Source: Methanocatella intestini
GTDB lineage: Archaea > Methanobacteriota > Methanobacteria > Methanobacteriales > Methanobacteriaceae
Length of the DNA: 64,000 nucleotides
Reading direction: 5' to 3' (one strand)
Assembly (NCBI RefSeq): GCF_002252585.1
Contig: NZ_NQLD01000014.1
Shown here: piece by piece, positions 35,911 through 44,699 of the stretch
Layout: each line of letters starts with the position of its first letter
Numbering within the stretch: position 1 is the first letter of the stretch
Notes under the pieces: model-generated
What the model saw: the letters and a program-made list of their open reading frames with translations, nothing else
Told to the model about the DNA's origin: nothing
Database searches by the model: none
Translations under genes and position numbers: made by a program

Positions 35911-36765
35911 GTATTCCCTAATTGAAGTATATTCGTCGTCAAGCTCGTTATAATGAGCTAATTTTTCCCTGTTAGCTTCAGCATCTAAGTATAAAGCACC
36001 TTTACCATTGAGACCAATGTCCCCTTTGTATTGGATATATTTTCCTTCAAATACTTCACCGTCAATTTCAGGGTCGTCTACAACACCTTCAAGAACGAAT
36101 CCTTCAAGTAATCTTCCAAGGAATCCGTGAATGACAATGTTACCGTTTTTCATTTGACCTCCAGGCCAACGGTTTACATCACCATCAATTTCAATAATAC
36201 CTTTAGTCATGTGAATACCAGCTAAAATATCACAGTTACCTAAAACGTGAATTCTTCCACCAGTTAAACATTCACCACATTGTTTACCAGCATTACCTTT
36301 AACAACGATTTTACCGCCAGTCATACCTCTCCATTCACCAATGTAAGAAGCTCCGGTAAATTCTTTAGTGTCACCGTCGATTTCAAGGTATCCTCCAGAC
36401 ATTTCTCTTCCTGCATGAGCTGCAGCATTACCATGAACATAAATGGATCCGCCACTCATTTCTGCACCTACATGAAGGTCAACATTACCATTACAGATAA
36501 TTTCTCCTCCACTCATATTACAACCAATGTATTTGACCCTGTTTAAGTCACCGTTAAGGATCATTTTAACATCATTAGGTCCTTCTGCATCACCTTCTAC
36601 AGTAATATCAAAGAAATCAGTAATTGGGAATCTTGAGTTTCCAATAGGTACTTCATATTTTGCAAAATCTTCTTCGCTCCATCCGTAAATTTCATCAGGA
36701 ATTAATTCATCAAATTCTAAAGCGATTGAAGAAGTTTTTAATTGATCAAATGTTATTGTTTTCAA
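35899..36765 (-). CDS. fwdC: formylmethanofuran dehydrogenase subunit C
   Basis: FwdC is the beta-helix scaffold subunit of the tungsten/molybdenum enzyme that reduces CO2 to formylmethanofuran. The sequence is made of about seven glycine-rich turns (MSGGEIICNGNVDLHVGAEM, MSGGSIYVHGN, MTGGKIVVKGNAGKQCGE, and so on), the same fold as the GltB C-terminal domain. The frame opens with a GTG (36774), but GGGTG lies six bases before the TTG at 36765, giving MKTITFDQL, which I prefer. It is last in the operon. Confidence 0.93.
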   Translation of the reverse strand: MKTITFDQLKTSSIALEFDELIPDEIYGWSEEDFAKYEVPIGNSRFPITDFFDITVEGDAEGPNDVKMILNGDLNRVKYIGCNMSGGEIICNGNVDLHVGAEMSGGSIYVHGNAAAHAGREMSGGYLEIDGDTKEFTGASYIGEWRGMTGGKIVVKGNAGKQCGECLTGGRIHVLGNCDILAGIHMTKGIIEIDGDVNRWPGGQMKNGNIVIHGFLGRLLEGFVLEGVVDDPEIDGEVFEGKYIQYKGDIGLNGKGALYLDAEANREKLAHYNELDDEYTSIREYRNL

Positions 36766-36779
36766 ATTAAACACCCTTT

Positions 36780-38489
36780 TTATCTTTTAACATCTACCCT
36801 TATAGGATTTGATACATAATGATCATGTACTGGATAGTTTTCCCATTTTACGGAGTAATATTGAGTAAAGAACGGCATGATTTTATTAATAACATTTTGT
36901 TCTTCATGCTCATATCCTTGTACATTAACCCATATGTTTTGACTTTCTTTAACTTTTACAATTTCTTTATCTTTTACTAAGATTTGACCATCTTTAATTG
37001 TGTAATCAGCAAGAGAGAAACCTTTTTCAATTTCTGCATATTGTCTGGATGGATCAATTTCATTAGGATTTATGTCATATACAGCAATATCTGCTTTGTA
37101 TCCCGGAGTAAGAGCACCTCTGTCTCTGAAACCGTAGATTTTTGCAGGTGCTGCCCTTGTAATAATTGCAATATCATTGAAGTCGTATTCCCTATCAAGA
37201 GTTGGAAGAGTAGTTCTTTTTTGTACCCATTTGTGAACTTCACCGTTTTCAATCATTTCCATTCTTCTTTGGTTACTCATTAACCAGGAGATAATTCTTG
37301 GATATCTTATGAATGGACCTGCGTTAGGGTGGTCAGTAGTTAAACATACTTGCCATGGGTTTTTAAGATGTAAGAACAATTCTAAACCAATAGCCCATTG
37401 AAGTGCTCCAACTGGACTTCTACCAGAGTAAATACATGGAATAATACCTGCTGCAGTTTCACATTCAATATCTTTGTTAGCCCATTTTAATCCAGATAAT
37501 TTGAACAAGTCATATTCCATTGGTGCATCTGCTGTCATGGTGGTTGTTTCATCTAAAGTTACTTGTCCGATATCACAGGTTACATGGTCATGACCGTTTA
37601 TGTATTTAGCAACTTCTTCTGCACCGGAACTTGCATCTCTCCAGTTGGTTCCATCGTATGAATGGAATTGAAGGTGACAGATATGTACAACTTGATCCCT
37701 AATATCTGCTTTAGGACTTTTCTTAATATTTTTAAGAGAATCTAATGTTTCAAGAGTAGTTGGTACGTTACCAGGGTGTCCTAAATCATTTGGGTGAATG
37801 TGAATAGAGTGAGGAAGACCTAATTTTTCGTTAGCTTTTGCTAAAGAAGTTACAACTTCTCTAGAAGTTACATCAAAGTAAGGTGCTTTATCATTGTATC
37901 CGTGTACGTTCATACCCCAACCCCATGCTTCACTACCACATGGGTTTACGATTTTAACACCATAACCTTTGGAGACTTTTAACCATGCAGATACAAATGC
38001 AGATAAGTCTTCAATATTGTTTTCTCTTGCATATTCCATTACAAACCAGTTGTTACCAAATAATGCTAAAGCTGGAATGTCTATGTTTGGAATAGTTGCA
38101 ATTTCTTCGTGAGTGTGTTTTGCTTCAAGAGGAGGCATAGCTGCTTCTACAACAGTACCATAACCTAATCTGGAGTATCTGTAACCAGTTGATGGACAAC
38201 TTGGAATGGAAAAACCAGATTCCGCCCTTGTAACTTTTGTTTTTTGAGTAACTCCCCTTCTTGAATCTTCAGGTCTGTATAATCTACCTACAACTAATTT
38301 TGGACCTGCAACGTGAGCGTGAGGATCTACCCCAGCAGGCATAACGATTTTATTAGTAACATCTATGACTTTTGCATCAGCTGAGACTTCTTCAACAATG
38401 ATATCATCTTTAACCATGATATCTTTTTTCTCACCATTTATTCCATTAGCTGGGTCATAAACAATACCATTTTTAAGTATAAATTCCAT
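36780..38489 (-). CDS. fwdA: formylmethanofuran dehydrogenase subunit A
   Basis: FwdA is the amidohydrolase subunit that condenses formate from the FwdB site with methanofuran through a dinuclear metal centre. Visible metal ligands and motifs: DPHAHVAG near the start, the likely carboxylated lysine in GYGVKIVNPCG, SIHIHPNDLGHPG, VVHICHLQFHS and LTTDHPNAGPF. The length (569 residues) is normal. Two ATG codons follow each other; the second (38489) is at the right distance from GGTGAT. Confidence 0.95.
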   Translation of the reverse strand: MEFILKNGIVYDPANGINGEKKDIMVKDDIIVEEVSADAKVIDVTNKIVMPAGVDPHAHVAGPKLVVGRLYRPEDSRRGVTQKTKVTRAESGFSIPSCPSTGYRYSRLGYGTVVEAAMPPLEAKHTHEEIATIPNIDIPALALFGNNWFVMEYARENNIEDLSAFVSAWLKVSKGYGVKIVNPCGSEAWGWGMNVHGYNDKAPYFDVTSREVVTSLAKANEKLGLPHSIHIHPNDLGHPGNVPTTLETLDSLKNIKKSPKADIRDQVVHICHLQFHSYDGTNWRDASSGAEEVAKYINGHDHVTCDIGQVTLDETTTMTADAPMEYDLFKLSGLKWANKDIECETAAGIIPCIYSGRSPVGALQWAIGLELFLHLKNPWQVCLTTDHPNAGPFIRYPRIISWLMSNQRRMEMIENGEVHKWVQKRTTLPTLDREYDFNDIAIITRAAPAKIYGFRDRGALTPGYKADIAVYDINPNEIDPSRQYAEIEKGFSLADYTIKDGQILVKDKEIVKVKESQNIWVNVQGYEHEEQNVINKIMPFFTQYYSVKWENYPVHDHYVSNPIRVDVKR

Positions 38490-38498
38490 CATATCACC

Positions 38499-39875
38499 TT
38501 ATAATGCGTTTGGATTAGGCACATATTTTGGAGCTACGTTTGGCTCCTCTCTGAGTTTCATGACTCTTTCTTTAAGTTCTCTGATAATCCATTCGTCGTC
38601 ACGACATGTTTCAGGTTTATCAATTGCTTTTTTCATGTAAATAGGAACTCCGTCCATACGATAACTGGTACCAGCACATTCTACTGCAATAAATGAACCA
38701 GGCAATACTACATCAGCAAGTTCAGTAGATGGTCCCCAGTGAATATCCACTTGAATAACAGGAATGTTAGCTAAATGTTGGTTAGCACCATTAGGGAAGT
38801 GAGCACCAGGGTCTGCTGCAATAACCATGAAACAGTCAGGCTCTTCCCTTGTTAATAAATCGATAGTGTTGGTTTCTCCTAACATGTATCTGGTATAACC
38901 TCTAGCAAAGTCAACACCAAATGCAAATCCGGTTTCGAAAGCCATGAAAATGTTGAAACCATTTACGTTAAAGTGACCCCTCATTGGAGTAAGACCCCAT
39001 TTACTGTATTTGTTTAAGTCTTGAATCATTTTAATAGCTATATCAATGTTTCTTTGTTTGGATAATGTGTGAGTTAATCCTAAACCGAAGAATAAAACAC
39101 CAAATTCAGCATTTTTCATTTCTTCCACTAATTCATAGATATCTTCTTTAGGAATTCCGGAAATAGTATCTTGATATATTTCTTTTCCTCTTAATACTGC
39201 TCTGATAGCATTATAAAAACCATAATCTCCATTTTGTTCGAATCCTATCCATTTATCAGAAATTTTTGCAGTATCAGAGAATTTTGGATCCATAGTTACG
39301 ACAGTTCTGTCGAATCTACCTCTTTGTCTGAAGTATCCTCTACAGAAAATAGCATAACGAGCTGCATGTCTTGGGTGAGAGTTCATTGCGTTACTTCCAG
39401 AGTAAACAACCACATCTGCCCTATTTTGAACTTCCCCTAAAGTTTGAATAGGGTAACCTGCATTTTGCACAGCTTGTAAACTTGGACCGTGACAGATAGT
39501 AGCTTGGTTATCTAAAACTGCTCCTATGTATTCACCTAATTCCAATCCTTCTTTCATACATTCTGTGGAAGTTTCAGACCAACCGTAGAATACTGGCCTG
39601 ATAGAATTAGCAATATATCCTGCAGCTTTATCTAAAGCAGTATCCCAATCTACTTCCATAAGTTCTCCATCTTCATCCCTAATCATAGGAACTAATAATC
39701 TTTGGTCCATATCTTCCATAACTTTACTTGCACCTAATCTGCAAGCATGCCTTACAGCAACAACATGGTTATCTTTAACTAAGTAATCTAAATCATCACA
39801 GTTACATCCACAAAATGCACAAGTACAGTTTTCTACGATGTAATCATAATCAGTTACAGGTGGCTCATATGTCAT
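38499..39875 (-). CDS. fwdB: formylmethanofuran dehydrogenase subunit B
   Basis: FwdB is the molybdopterin-type catalytic subunit that reduces CO2 to formate. The N-terminal cluster motif is CTCAFCGCNCDDL with a further cysteine in RHACRLGA. The metal ligand is a cysteine, in NQATICHGPSLQ, where some methanogens use selenocysteine. The ATG at 39875 has GGAGTTGAT upstream and is preferred over a TTG two codons earlier. It lies between fwdD and fwdA; the operon order H-F-G-D-B-A-C puts B before A, different from the order reported for M. thermautotrophicus as I recall it. Confidence 0.94.
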   Translation of the reverse strand: MTYEPPVTDYDYIVENCTCAFCGCNCDDLDYLVKDNHVVAVRHACRLGASKVMEDMDQRLLVPMIRDEDGELMEVDWDTALDKAAGYIANSIRPVFYGWSETSTECMKEGLELGEYIGAVLDNQATICHGPSLQAVQNAGYPIQTLGEVQNRADVVVYSGSNAMNSHPRHAARYAIFCRGYFRQRGRFDRTVVTMDPKFSDTAKISDKWIGFEQNGDYGFYNAIRAVLRGKEIYQDTISGIPKEDIYELVEEMKNAEFGVLFFGLGLTHTLSKQRNIDIAIKMIQDLNKYSKWGLTPMRGHFNVNGFNIFMAFETGFAFGVDFARGYTRYMLGETNTIDLLTREEPDCFMVIAADPGAHFPNGANQHLANIPVIQVDIHWGPSTELADVVLPGSFIAVECAGTSYRMDGVPIYMKKAIDKPETCRDDEWIIRELKERVMKLREEPNVAPKYVPNPNAL

Positions 39876-40434
39876 GATCAATCAACTCCTCCCATTTACG
39901 GCCTTTATATACTGGCCTTTCTCCTAATGATTCCATGTGTTCAACAACATCGTCGTCGTCGGAATCAACATATTTTTTGTAAACCCATCTCATTAAATCA
40001 GCCATGAGTAATACTTCCCTGTCTGTTTTTTCAACAGTACAGTGAATACCTTTGTAAGTTGGGTCAGAACAGCAGTAAGTATCAGGACTTACAACAGTAT
40101 TTGCCCAAGGACCTTTACAAATGAAAACAGTTCCTTCGTGAGGTGCATCTCTGGATACTGCAGCATTTACTACAACTTCTCCCCATTCAGTTTTAACAAG
40201 GACAGTATCCCAGTTTTTTACACCTAATTTACCCATGTCTCTTGGGTCCATATAACAAGTTCCAGAAGCATTTTTATATTCTTCTTTTAATGTAGAACCT
40301 CTTTTTTTACAAGCTCCTTGATAAATGTCAGAACCAGTATTTAACATACATTTAAGTACTTTGGTCTTTCCATCACCAACAATTTCTACATCAGGAACAA
40401 CAGGTTTTGATAAATAAGTATTAGCATAATGCAT
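39865..40434 (-). CDS. fwdD: formylmethanofuran dehydrogenase subunit D
   Basis: FwdD is the dinucleotide-binding domain that completes the pterin pocket of FwdB. It contains VLKCMLNTGSDIYQGACKK, CYMDPRDMGKLGVKNWDTV and VFICKGPWANTVVSPDTY. At 189 residues it is longer than the roughly 130 often seen, with an acidic C-terminal extension (from about residue 130, including DSDDDDVVEHM). Its stop overlaps the fwdB start, and it follows fwdG by 12 bases. Confidence 0.92.
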   Translation of the reverse strand: MHYANTYLSKPVVPDVEIVGDGKTKVLKCMLNTGSDIYQGACKKRGSTLKEEYKNASGTCYMDPRDMGKLGVKNWDTVLVKTEWGEVVVNAAVSRDAPHEGTVFICKGPWANTVVSPDTYCCSDPTYKGIHCTVEKTDREVLLMADLMRWVYKKYVDSDDDDVVEHMESLGERPVYKGRKWEELIDHDI

Positions 40435-40445
40435 AATTCTTCCTC

Positions 40446-40676
40446 CTATTCAATCCATATAGCATTTACAGGGCAGAACATTTGACAAGTTCCGCATAAT
40501 TCACATTTATCTGGTGAGAAAATTTTAATGAATCCATTTTCGACCATAGTAACTACTTCATCAGTTTTTGCACCGTTACCACCTGCATTTTCAGGACTGA
40601 TAGATGCGTTAACAGGACATGCAATTACACAAATTCCACATCCTAAACAATTATCTTGATTAACTTTAAGTTCCAT
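40446..40676 (-). CDS. fwdG: formylmethanofuran dehydrogenase subunit G, ferredoxin
   Basis: This 76-residue ferredoxin carries two [4Fe-4S] motifs, CLGCGICVIACPVN and CELCGTCQMFCPVN. In the FwdABCDFG structure this subunit passes electrons between the polyferredoxin and FwdB. It lies between fwdF and fwdD with spacings of 8 and 12 bases, so it is part of the operon. Confidence 0.92.
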   Translation of the reverse strand: MELKVNQDNCLGCGICVIACPVNASISPENAGGNGAKTDEVVTMVENGFIKIFSPDKCELCGTCQMFCPVNAIWIE

Positions 40677-40684
40677 TAAATCAC

Positions 40685-41782
40685 CTAATTTTTAATTGCA
40701 TCGAATGCATCGAGCCATGTTACAGATTTTATAGGAGTGTGGTCTATTTCAGTTCTTGTAACAGTTATAGCTCCATTTGGACATGCTTTAGCACAAGCTT
40801 TACAGCGGATACAATATTGATCATGTTTGGTAATACGGTCTAATCTTTGACCTGGTGCAGTAGAAACAGGGAATGCTAAAGCATTACATGGACAGGTATC
40901 TACACAAGCACCACATGTTTGACATGCTTCTTGATCAATTTCTAAAGTACCTTTGAATGGTTTGTTGGTTTCAACAGCATCAGCTGGACATACTCCTTCA
41001 CACCATCCGCAGTATACACAAAGTTCATCATCAATAACTGCACTACCAGTAGTAACTTCATCTTCAGCTTTGAAATCATATTCACCATAGGAACATGCCC
41101 TACATACTGCAGAAATAGCGTCAACTGGACATGATCTTTTACATACAAGACAGTATACACATTTGTCTTTGTCAATTACAATAGATTCTTGACCGGTAGT
41201 GTTATCTACTACAATTGCTTCTGCAGGACATAATTCCTGACAGATTCCACAGTAAACACAGTCATCATCACTTACACTAATTTCACCAGATACCAAGTTT
41301 TGACGTTCTGGTAATTTTCTCATGACAGTAATTGCATCCTGAGGACATGCAGTTTCACATCTTTTACAGTAAATACATTTATCGTCATCGATTTTAGAAT
41401 AGGAGTTGTAATGAGGATATGCTTCAATTTCACTAATTGGAACATCATCAATAGTTAAAACTAATGCATCTATTGGACATAATCCACTACACATACCACA
41501 TAAAACACATTTGTTTTCATCAATGCTGATTTTTTGAACATCAAATTCAGCATGGAAATTTTGTGCTATTTTTTCATGACCGCTGAAATAGACATCATTG
41601 GAACGTCTGTGACGAGCATCGACAGCAATTGGATTTAAAGTAATTGCTTCAACAGGACAAGTAGATTCACAAACTCCACATCCAAGACAAATCTGGTCAT
41701 TAAAAGACAACTTTCTTACTTCTTCAGCTGCCCTTGTAATAGCAAAGTTATTGTCTATAGCTTCTTTTTTATTTTTAATCAT
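40685..41782 (-). CDS. fwdF: formylmethanofuran dehydrogenase subunit F, polyferredoxin
   Basis: The 365-residue protein has eight CxxCxxCxxxC motifs in tandem (CLGCGVCESTCP, CVLCGMCSGLCP, CIYCKRCETACP, CVYCGICQELCP, CVYCLVCKRSCP, CVYCGWCEGVCP, CQTCGACVDTCP, CIRCKACAKACP), enough for eight [4Fe-4S] clusters. This matches FwdF, the electron wire that links Fwd units. No membrane segment is present. It follows the HTH-ferredoxin gene by two bases. Confidence 0.94.
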   Translation of the reverse strand: MIKNKKEAIDNNFAITRAAEEVRKLSFNDQICLGCGVCESTCPVEAITLNPIAVDARHRRSNDVYFSGHEKIAQNFHAEFDVQKISIDENKCVLCGMCSGLCPIDALVLTIDDVPISEIEAYPHYNSYSKIDDDKCIYCKRCETACPQDAITVMRKLPERQNLVSGEISVSDDDCVYCGICQELCPAEAIVVDNTTGQESIVIDKDKCVYCLVCKRSCPVDAISAVCRACSYGEYDFKAEDEVTTGSAVIDDELCVYCGWCEGVCPADAVETNKPFKGTLEIDQEACQTCGACVDTCPCNALAFPVSTAPGQRLDRITKHDQYCIRCKACAKACPNGAITVTRTEIDHTPIKSVTWLDAFDAIKN

Positions 41783-41784
41783 TA

Positions 41785-42234
41785 TTAAATCTCCAAAATT
41801 TTAATAGAATTCGTTGGGCACTCATCTTTACATAGCTGACAACCGCAACATTGTATGGAGTCTACATGTGCTTTTAACGATTCTAATTTAATAGCTTTCA
41901 TAGAACACATGCTTACACATAAGCCACAACCGATACATGAATCTGCAACAACTGCTTCAAATTCCCTATCATTACATATAGAAACAATTTTACGGCTTTG
42001 TTCAGGTTCATTAAATATTGCATTAGTCATTCTTAAGAAATCTCTAGGAGTTAAGTCTGTGATAGTTTTAGCTACGTCTATAGAATTCCAGGATAAATTA
42101 CTGCCATTTAAATAATGGGATACTGTAGACCTATCAATACCTAACTCATTAGCTATTGCTTGTTGGCTTTCACCTTGCTCCTTTAGCTTTACTGCAGCTA
42201 AATATTTCAAACCAGATGCAATATGTTTTGGCAT
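41785..42234 (-). CDS. fwdH: HTH-ferredoxin fusion, first gene of the fwd operon (FwdH-like)
   Basis: The N-terminal part (about residues 1-50) is a helix-turn-helix of the XRE/merR-like sort: LKEQGESQQAIANELGIDRS followed by TVSHYLNGSN. The C-terminal part has ferredoxin motifs CIGCGLCVSMCSMKA and CCGCQLCKDECPTN, two [4Fe-4S] sites. It matches the gene reported first in the fwdHFGDACB operon of M. thermautotrophicus, though I am not certain of the symbol. A DNA-binding protein carrying iron-sulfur centres suggests a redox- or metal-sensing regulator of its own operon (inference). The ATG at 42234 is chosen for GGTGG upstream; the frame opens at 42246. Confidence 0.75.
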   Translation of the reverse strand: MPKHIASGLKYLAAVKLKEQGESQQAIANELGIDRSTVSHYLNGSNLSWNSIDVAKTITDLTPRDFLRMTNAIFNEPEQSRKIVSICNDREFEAVVADSCIGCGLCVSMCSMKAIKLESLKAHVDSIQCCGCQLCKDECPTNSIKILEI

Positions 42235-42283
42235 ATCAACCACCATGTGTAATGATATAAACTTTTGTTTATTATTAATATAT

Positions 42284-42323
42284 ACTTGTCTACTAGAAAC
42301 AAGTCGAAAGTAATATATATAAC
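42284..42323 (-). promoter_or_regulatory. fwd operon promoter with inverted repeat at the start site
   Basis: On the minus strand GTTATATATATTAC (42310-42323) is a strong TATA box; transcription should begin near 42285-42290. Exactly there is an inverted repeat, acttgt (42284-42289) and acaagt (42299-42304), with a 9-base spacer. An operator at this place would block RNA polymerase. The HTH-ferredoxin encoded by the first gene is the obvious candidate to bind it, which is not shown. Confidence 0.45.
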
Positions 42324-42567
42324 TGTGCTAATACAACAACAAAAAAATTAGTTAAAAAGATTAAAATACTTTAATTTAAAAAAGAATCGATTAAAATAGT
42401 TATATAGCTATAAAAATTATTAAAATAATTTAATTAAACATATAATGTTTAAAATACGATTTGAAAAAAAGTAATATCGACTATTTTTCTTAAAAAAGTA
42501 ATAAAAAAATAATAAAATATATTACAAAATCTATAAAAAATTAAGGAAAAACTAAAATTTGGGAAAA

Positions 42568-42584
42568 TGTGGAGTAACTACACA
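42568..42584 (+). promoter_or_regulatory. 17-bp palindrome before mobB
   Basis: TGTGGAGTAACTACACA reads as TGTG-n-AGT-n-ACT-n-CACA on both strands; 14 of 17 positions obey the symmetry. It stands just upstream of the TATA-like ATTATAATAA (42588-42597) and 52 bases before the mobB ATG. It is a plausible operator for a dimeric regulator. Confidence 0.45.
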
Positions 42585-42635
42585 TCTATTATAATAACTA
42601 GATTATACATAATAATAAATAAGTGAGGTTTTACT

Positions 42636-43685
42636 ATGAAAATTGTATCTGTAGTAGGTAGAAAAAATACTGGAAAAACTTCTTTAACTGTAAAGATTAT
42701 TGAAGAACTTACCAAAAGAGGATATAATGTAGCTTCCATAAAACATTCCCACCATGAAATGGAAATGGACAGGGAACATACTGATACCTGGAGACATAAG
42801 CTAGCAGGATCAAATGTTGTTGTCGGAATCGGATCTACATCATTTTTTAATGTAAGAGATATTTTAGAATTAAACAGATTGTTGTTTTTAATTAAATTTA
42901 TGGATAATGTTGATTTTGTAATTATTGAGGGATTTAAAAGCTACAATTATCCGAAAATAGTAACATCTCTTGATGTAGTTGATGAATATACAATAGCTGA
43001 AGTAGACTCTTTTTCAATAACTCCTGAAGGTGTATCTGAGTTAGTAGACACTGTTGAAGAAAAAGGTCATGACATTGTAGATACTCTCTTTTTAGATGAA
43101 TGCGGATTTAATGATGGAGATGCAATAGCTAAAGAAATCATAAAAGGAAATATAAAAACCGAAGACCTGGATAAAGTTGACACATTTATGTCAATTGACA
43201 ACAAAGTTATTGGTTTAAATGAATTTGTTAGCGATTTTATTAAAAAAACAGTCCTTGGAATAATAAAAACCTTGCATATCGAGGAATATGGGGTAAAGGA
43301 TATTAATAAAGTCGAACTAATAATAAACAATGAAGATAACATTGACTTGAACCCAAAAGTAGAAGCTAATGTTCTAATAAACAATAAGGAAATTAGCTTA
43401 AATCATCATACCAATAACTTCGTTGCAAACTCAGTATTTGGAATGATCAGTTCACTTAACACTGATGAAGATGCAAGAATTGCACAGGTCGATATTTCTG
43501 AAATAAATCAGGAAAATCTTGAAGAAAGTGAAGCCAGCCTTACAGTAAACAATAAAGAAGTTAATATTAATGCATTTGTAAAAGGCATCCTAAAAGAAAC
43601 AATATATGGTATGATTAAATCACTGAAACTTGGAGAAATAAACATCAGTGAAATCGAAACTATTAATATAACTGTTAAAAAATGA
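42636..43685 (+). CDS. mobB: MobB-like molybdopterin adapter with triple C-terminal repeat
   Basis: Residues 1-140 are a MobB P-loop NTPase: VVGRKNTGKTSLTVKIIEEL, ASIKHSHHEMEMDREHTDTWRH and FVIIEGFKSYNYPKIV. MobB binds guanine nucleotide and aids conversion of molybdopterin to its dinucleotide form. The remaining 200 residues hold three units of about 50 residues (181-231, 242-291, 299-349). Each has an 'I-x-N-K-x-I-x-L/N-N-x-F-V' strand, a helix with 'GMI-S-L' or 'GIIKTL', and a closing 'I-x-x-V-x-I' strand. Normal MobB has about 170 residues. GTGAGGT precedes the ATG; moaA follows four bases after the stop. Confidence 0.85.
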   Translation: MKIVSVVGRKNTGKTSLTVKIIEELTKRGYNVASIKHSHHEMEMDREHTDTWRHKLAGSNVVVGIGSTSFFNVRDILELNRLLFLIKFMDNVDFVIIEGFKSYNYPKIVTSLDVVDEYTIAEVDSFSITPEGVSELVDTVEEKGHDIVDTLFLDECGFNDGDAIAKEIIKGNIKTEDLDKVDTFMSIDNKVIGLNEFVSDFIKKTVLGIIKTLHIEEYGVKDINKVELIINNEDNIDLNPKVEANVLINNKEISLNHHTNNFVANSVFGMISSLNTDEDARIAQVDISEINQENLEESEASLTVNNKEVNINAFVKGILKETIYGMIKSLKLGEINISEIETINITVKK

Positions 43686-43689
43686 TTTT

Positions 43690-44619
43690 ATGAGTACAGA
43701 AGCTATCAAAGACAAATATGAACGGCCAATACTTTCATTAAGAATTACAATAACAAACAAATGTAATGAAAACTGTTTATACTGCCATCATGACGGGATG
43801 AACGATTCTCACGATGAAATGAATGCAGATGAAATCTACAGAATCTGTAAAATAGCTAAAAATATTGGTGTCAGAAAAATAAGGCTTTCAGGTGGAGAAC
43901 CTTTAATAAGAAAAGATATAGTCGAAATTGTAAGTAAAATAGCCAGTCTTGATTTTGAGGACATATCTATTACTTCAAATGGAACACTGCTTGGAAAGTA
44001 TGCTAAGGATTTAAAAGATGCAGGATTAAATAGAGTAAATATCAGTTTAGACACTTTAAATCCCGAAACCTATAAAAAAGTCACTGCTAAAAACTTACTT
44101 GAATCTGCTAAAAATGGAATTCTGAAAGCTGTTGAAGTCGGTCTTTATCCAGTTAAAATCAATATGGTTTTAATGAAAGGAATAAATGAAAATGAAATAG
44201 ATGAAATGTTTGAATTTTGTAAAAAACATGGAATTATACTTCAGCTTATTGAACTGATGGACAGTGAAAACTGTGATGATGAAAAATTCAGCCGGGAATA
44301 TCATTATAATTTAGATCCCGTTAATGAAAAACTGCTTTCCATATGTGATGAAGTCAAAACACGTGAATTTATGCAAAACCGTAAAAAATACTTCATAGAC
44401 GGCGGAGAAATTGAAGTAGTAAAACCAATTGAAAACAGTGACTTTTGTGCAAACTGTACCAGATTAAGAATAACTCCAGACGGAAAAATAAAACCCTGCC
44501 TACTTAGAAATGATAATCTGGTAGAATTAATATCACATATACGAAATAATGAAACAGATTCTGAATTAAAAGAAGTTTTCATTAAAGGCATTAATAAAAG
44601 AGAACCTTATAACAGTTAA
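43690..44619 (+). CDS. moaA: GTP 3',8-cyclase MoaA
   Basis: MoaA is the radical-SAM enzyme for the first step of molybdopterin synthesis. The N-terminal cluster motif is CNENCLYCHHDG, followed by IRLSGGEPLIRKDI. The C-terminal cluster ligands are in FCANCTRLRITPDGKIKPCL. The 309-residue length is normal. The usual final GG dipeptide of bacterial MoaA is not present in the same form. It is the second gene after mobB, and the pathway serves the pterin of Fwd and Fdh nearby. Confidence 0.92.
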   Translation: MSTEAIKDKYERPILSLRITITNKCNENCLYCHHDGMNDSHDEMNADEIYRICKIAKNIGVRKIRLSGGEPLIRKDIVEIVSKIASLDFEDISITSNGTLLGKYAKDLKDAGLNRVNISLDTLNPETYKKVTAKNLLESAKNGILKAVEVGLYPVKINMVLMKGINENEIDEMFEFCKKHGIILQLIELMDSENCDDEKFSREYHYNLDPVNEKLLSICDEVKTREFMQNRKKYFIDGGEIEVVKPIENSDFCANCTRLRITPDGKIKPCLLRNDNLVELISHIRNNETDSELKEVFIKGINKREPYNS

Positions 44620-44636
44620 AAACTATTTTTTAAACA

Positions 44637-44662
44637 GAAGACTAATGTCTTCAACTTAATTT
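44637..44662 (+). terminator. moaA terminator
   Basis: gaagac (44637-44642) and gtcttc (44647-44652) form a perfect stem with a 4-base loop, followed by a T tract (44657-44665). Confidence 0.6.
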
Positions 44663-44679
44663 TTTAAAAAAAAGAGGTA

Positions 44680-44699
44680 AATAGAGTAAAAACTCTATT
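44680..44699 (-). terminator. fdhB terminator
   Basis: aatagagt (44680-44687) and actctatt (44692-44699) form an 8-bp stem with a 4-base loop around the end of fdhB. On the minus strand a run of eight T follows shortly (44666-44673). Confidence 0.6.

Larger units (their letters stand above)
42247..42635. other. divergent promoter region fwd / mobB
   Basis: About 390 bases with no gene. It holds the fwd TATA box and inverted repeat at the left end and a near-perfect palindrome plus TATA-like stretch before mobB at the right end. The middle (about 42330-42560) is low-complexity AT-rich DNA in which I see nothing further. Confidence 0.5.
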
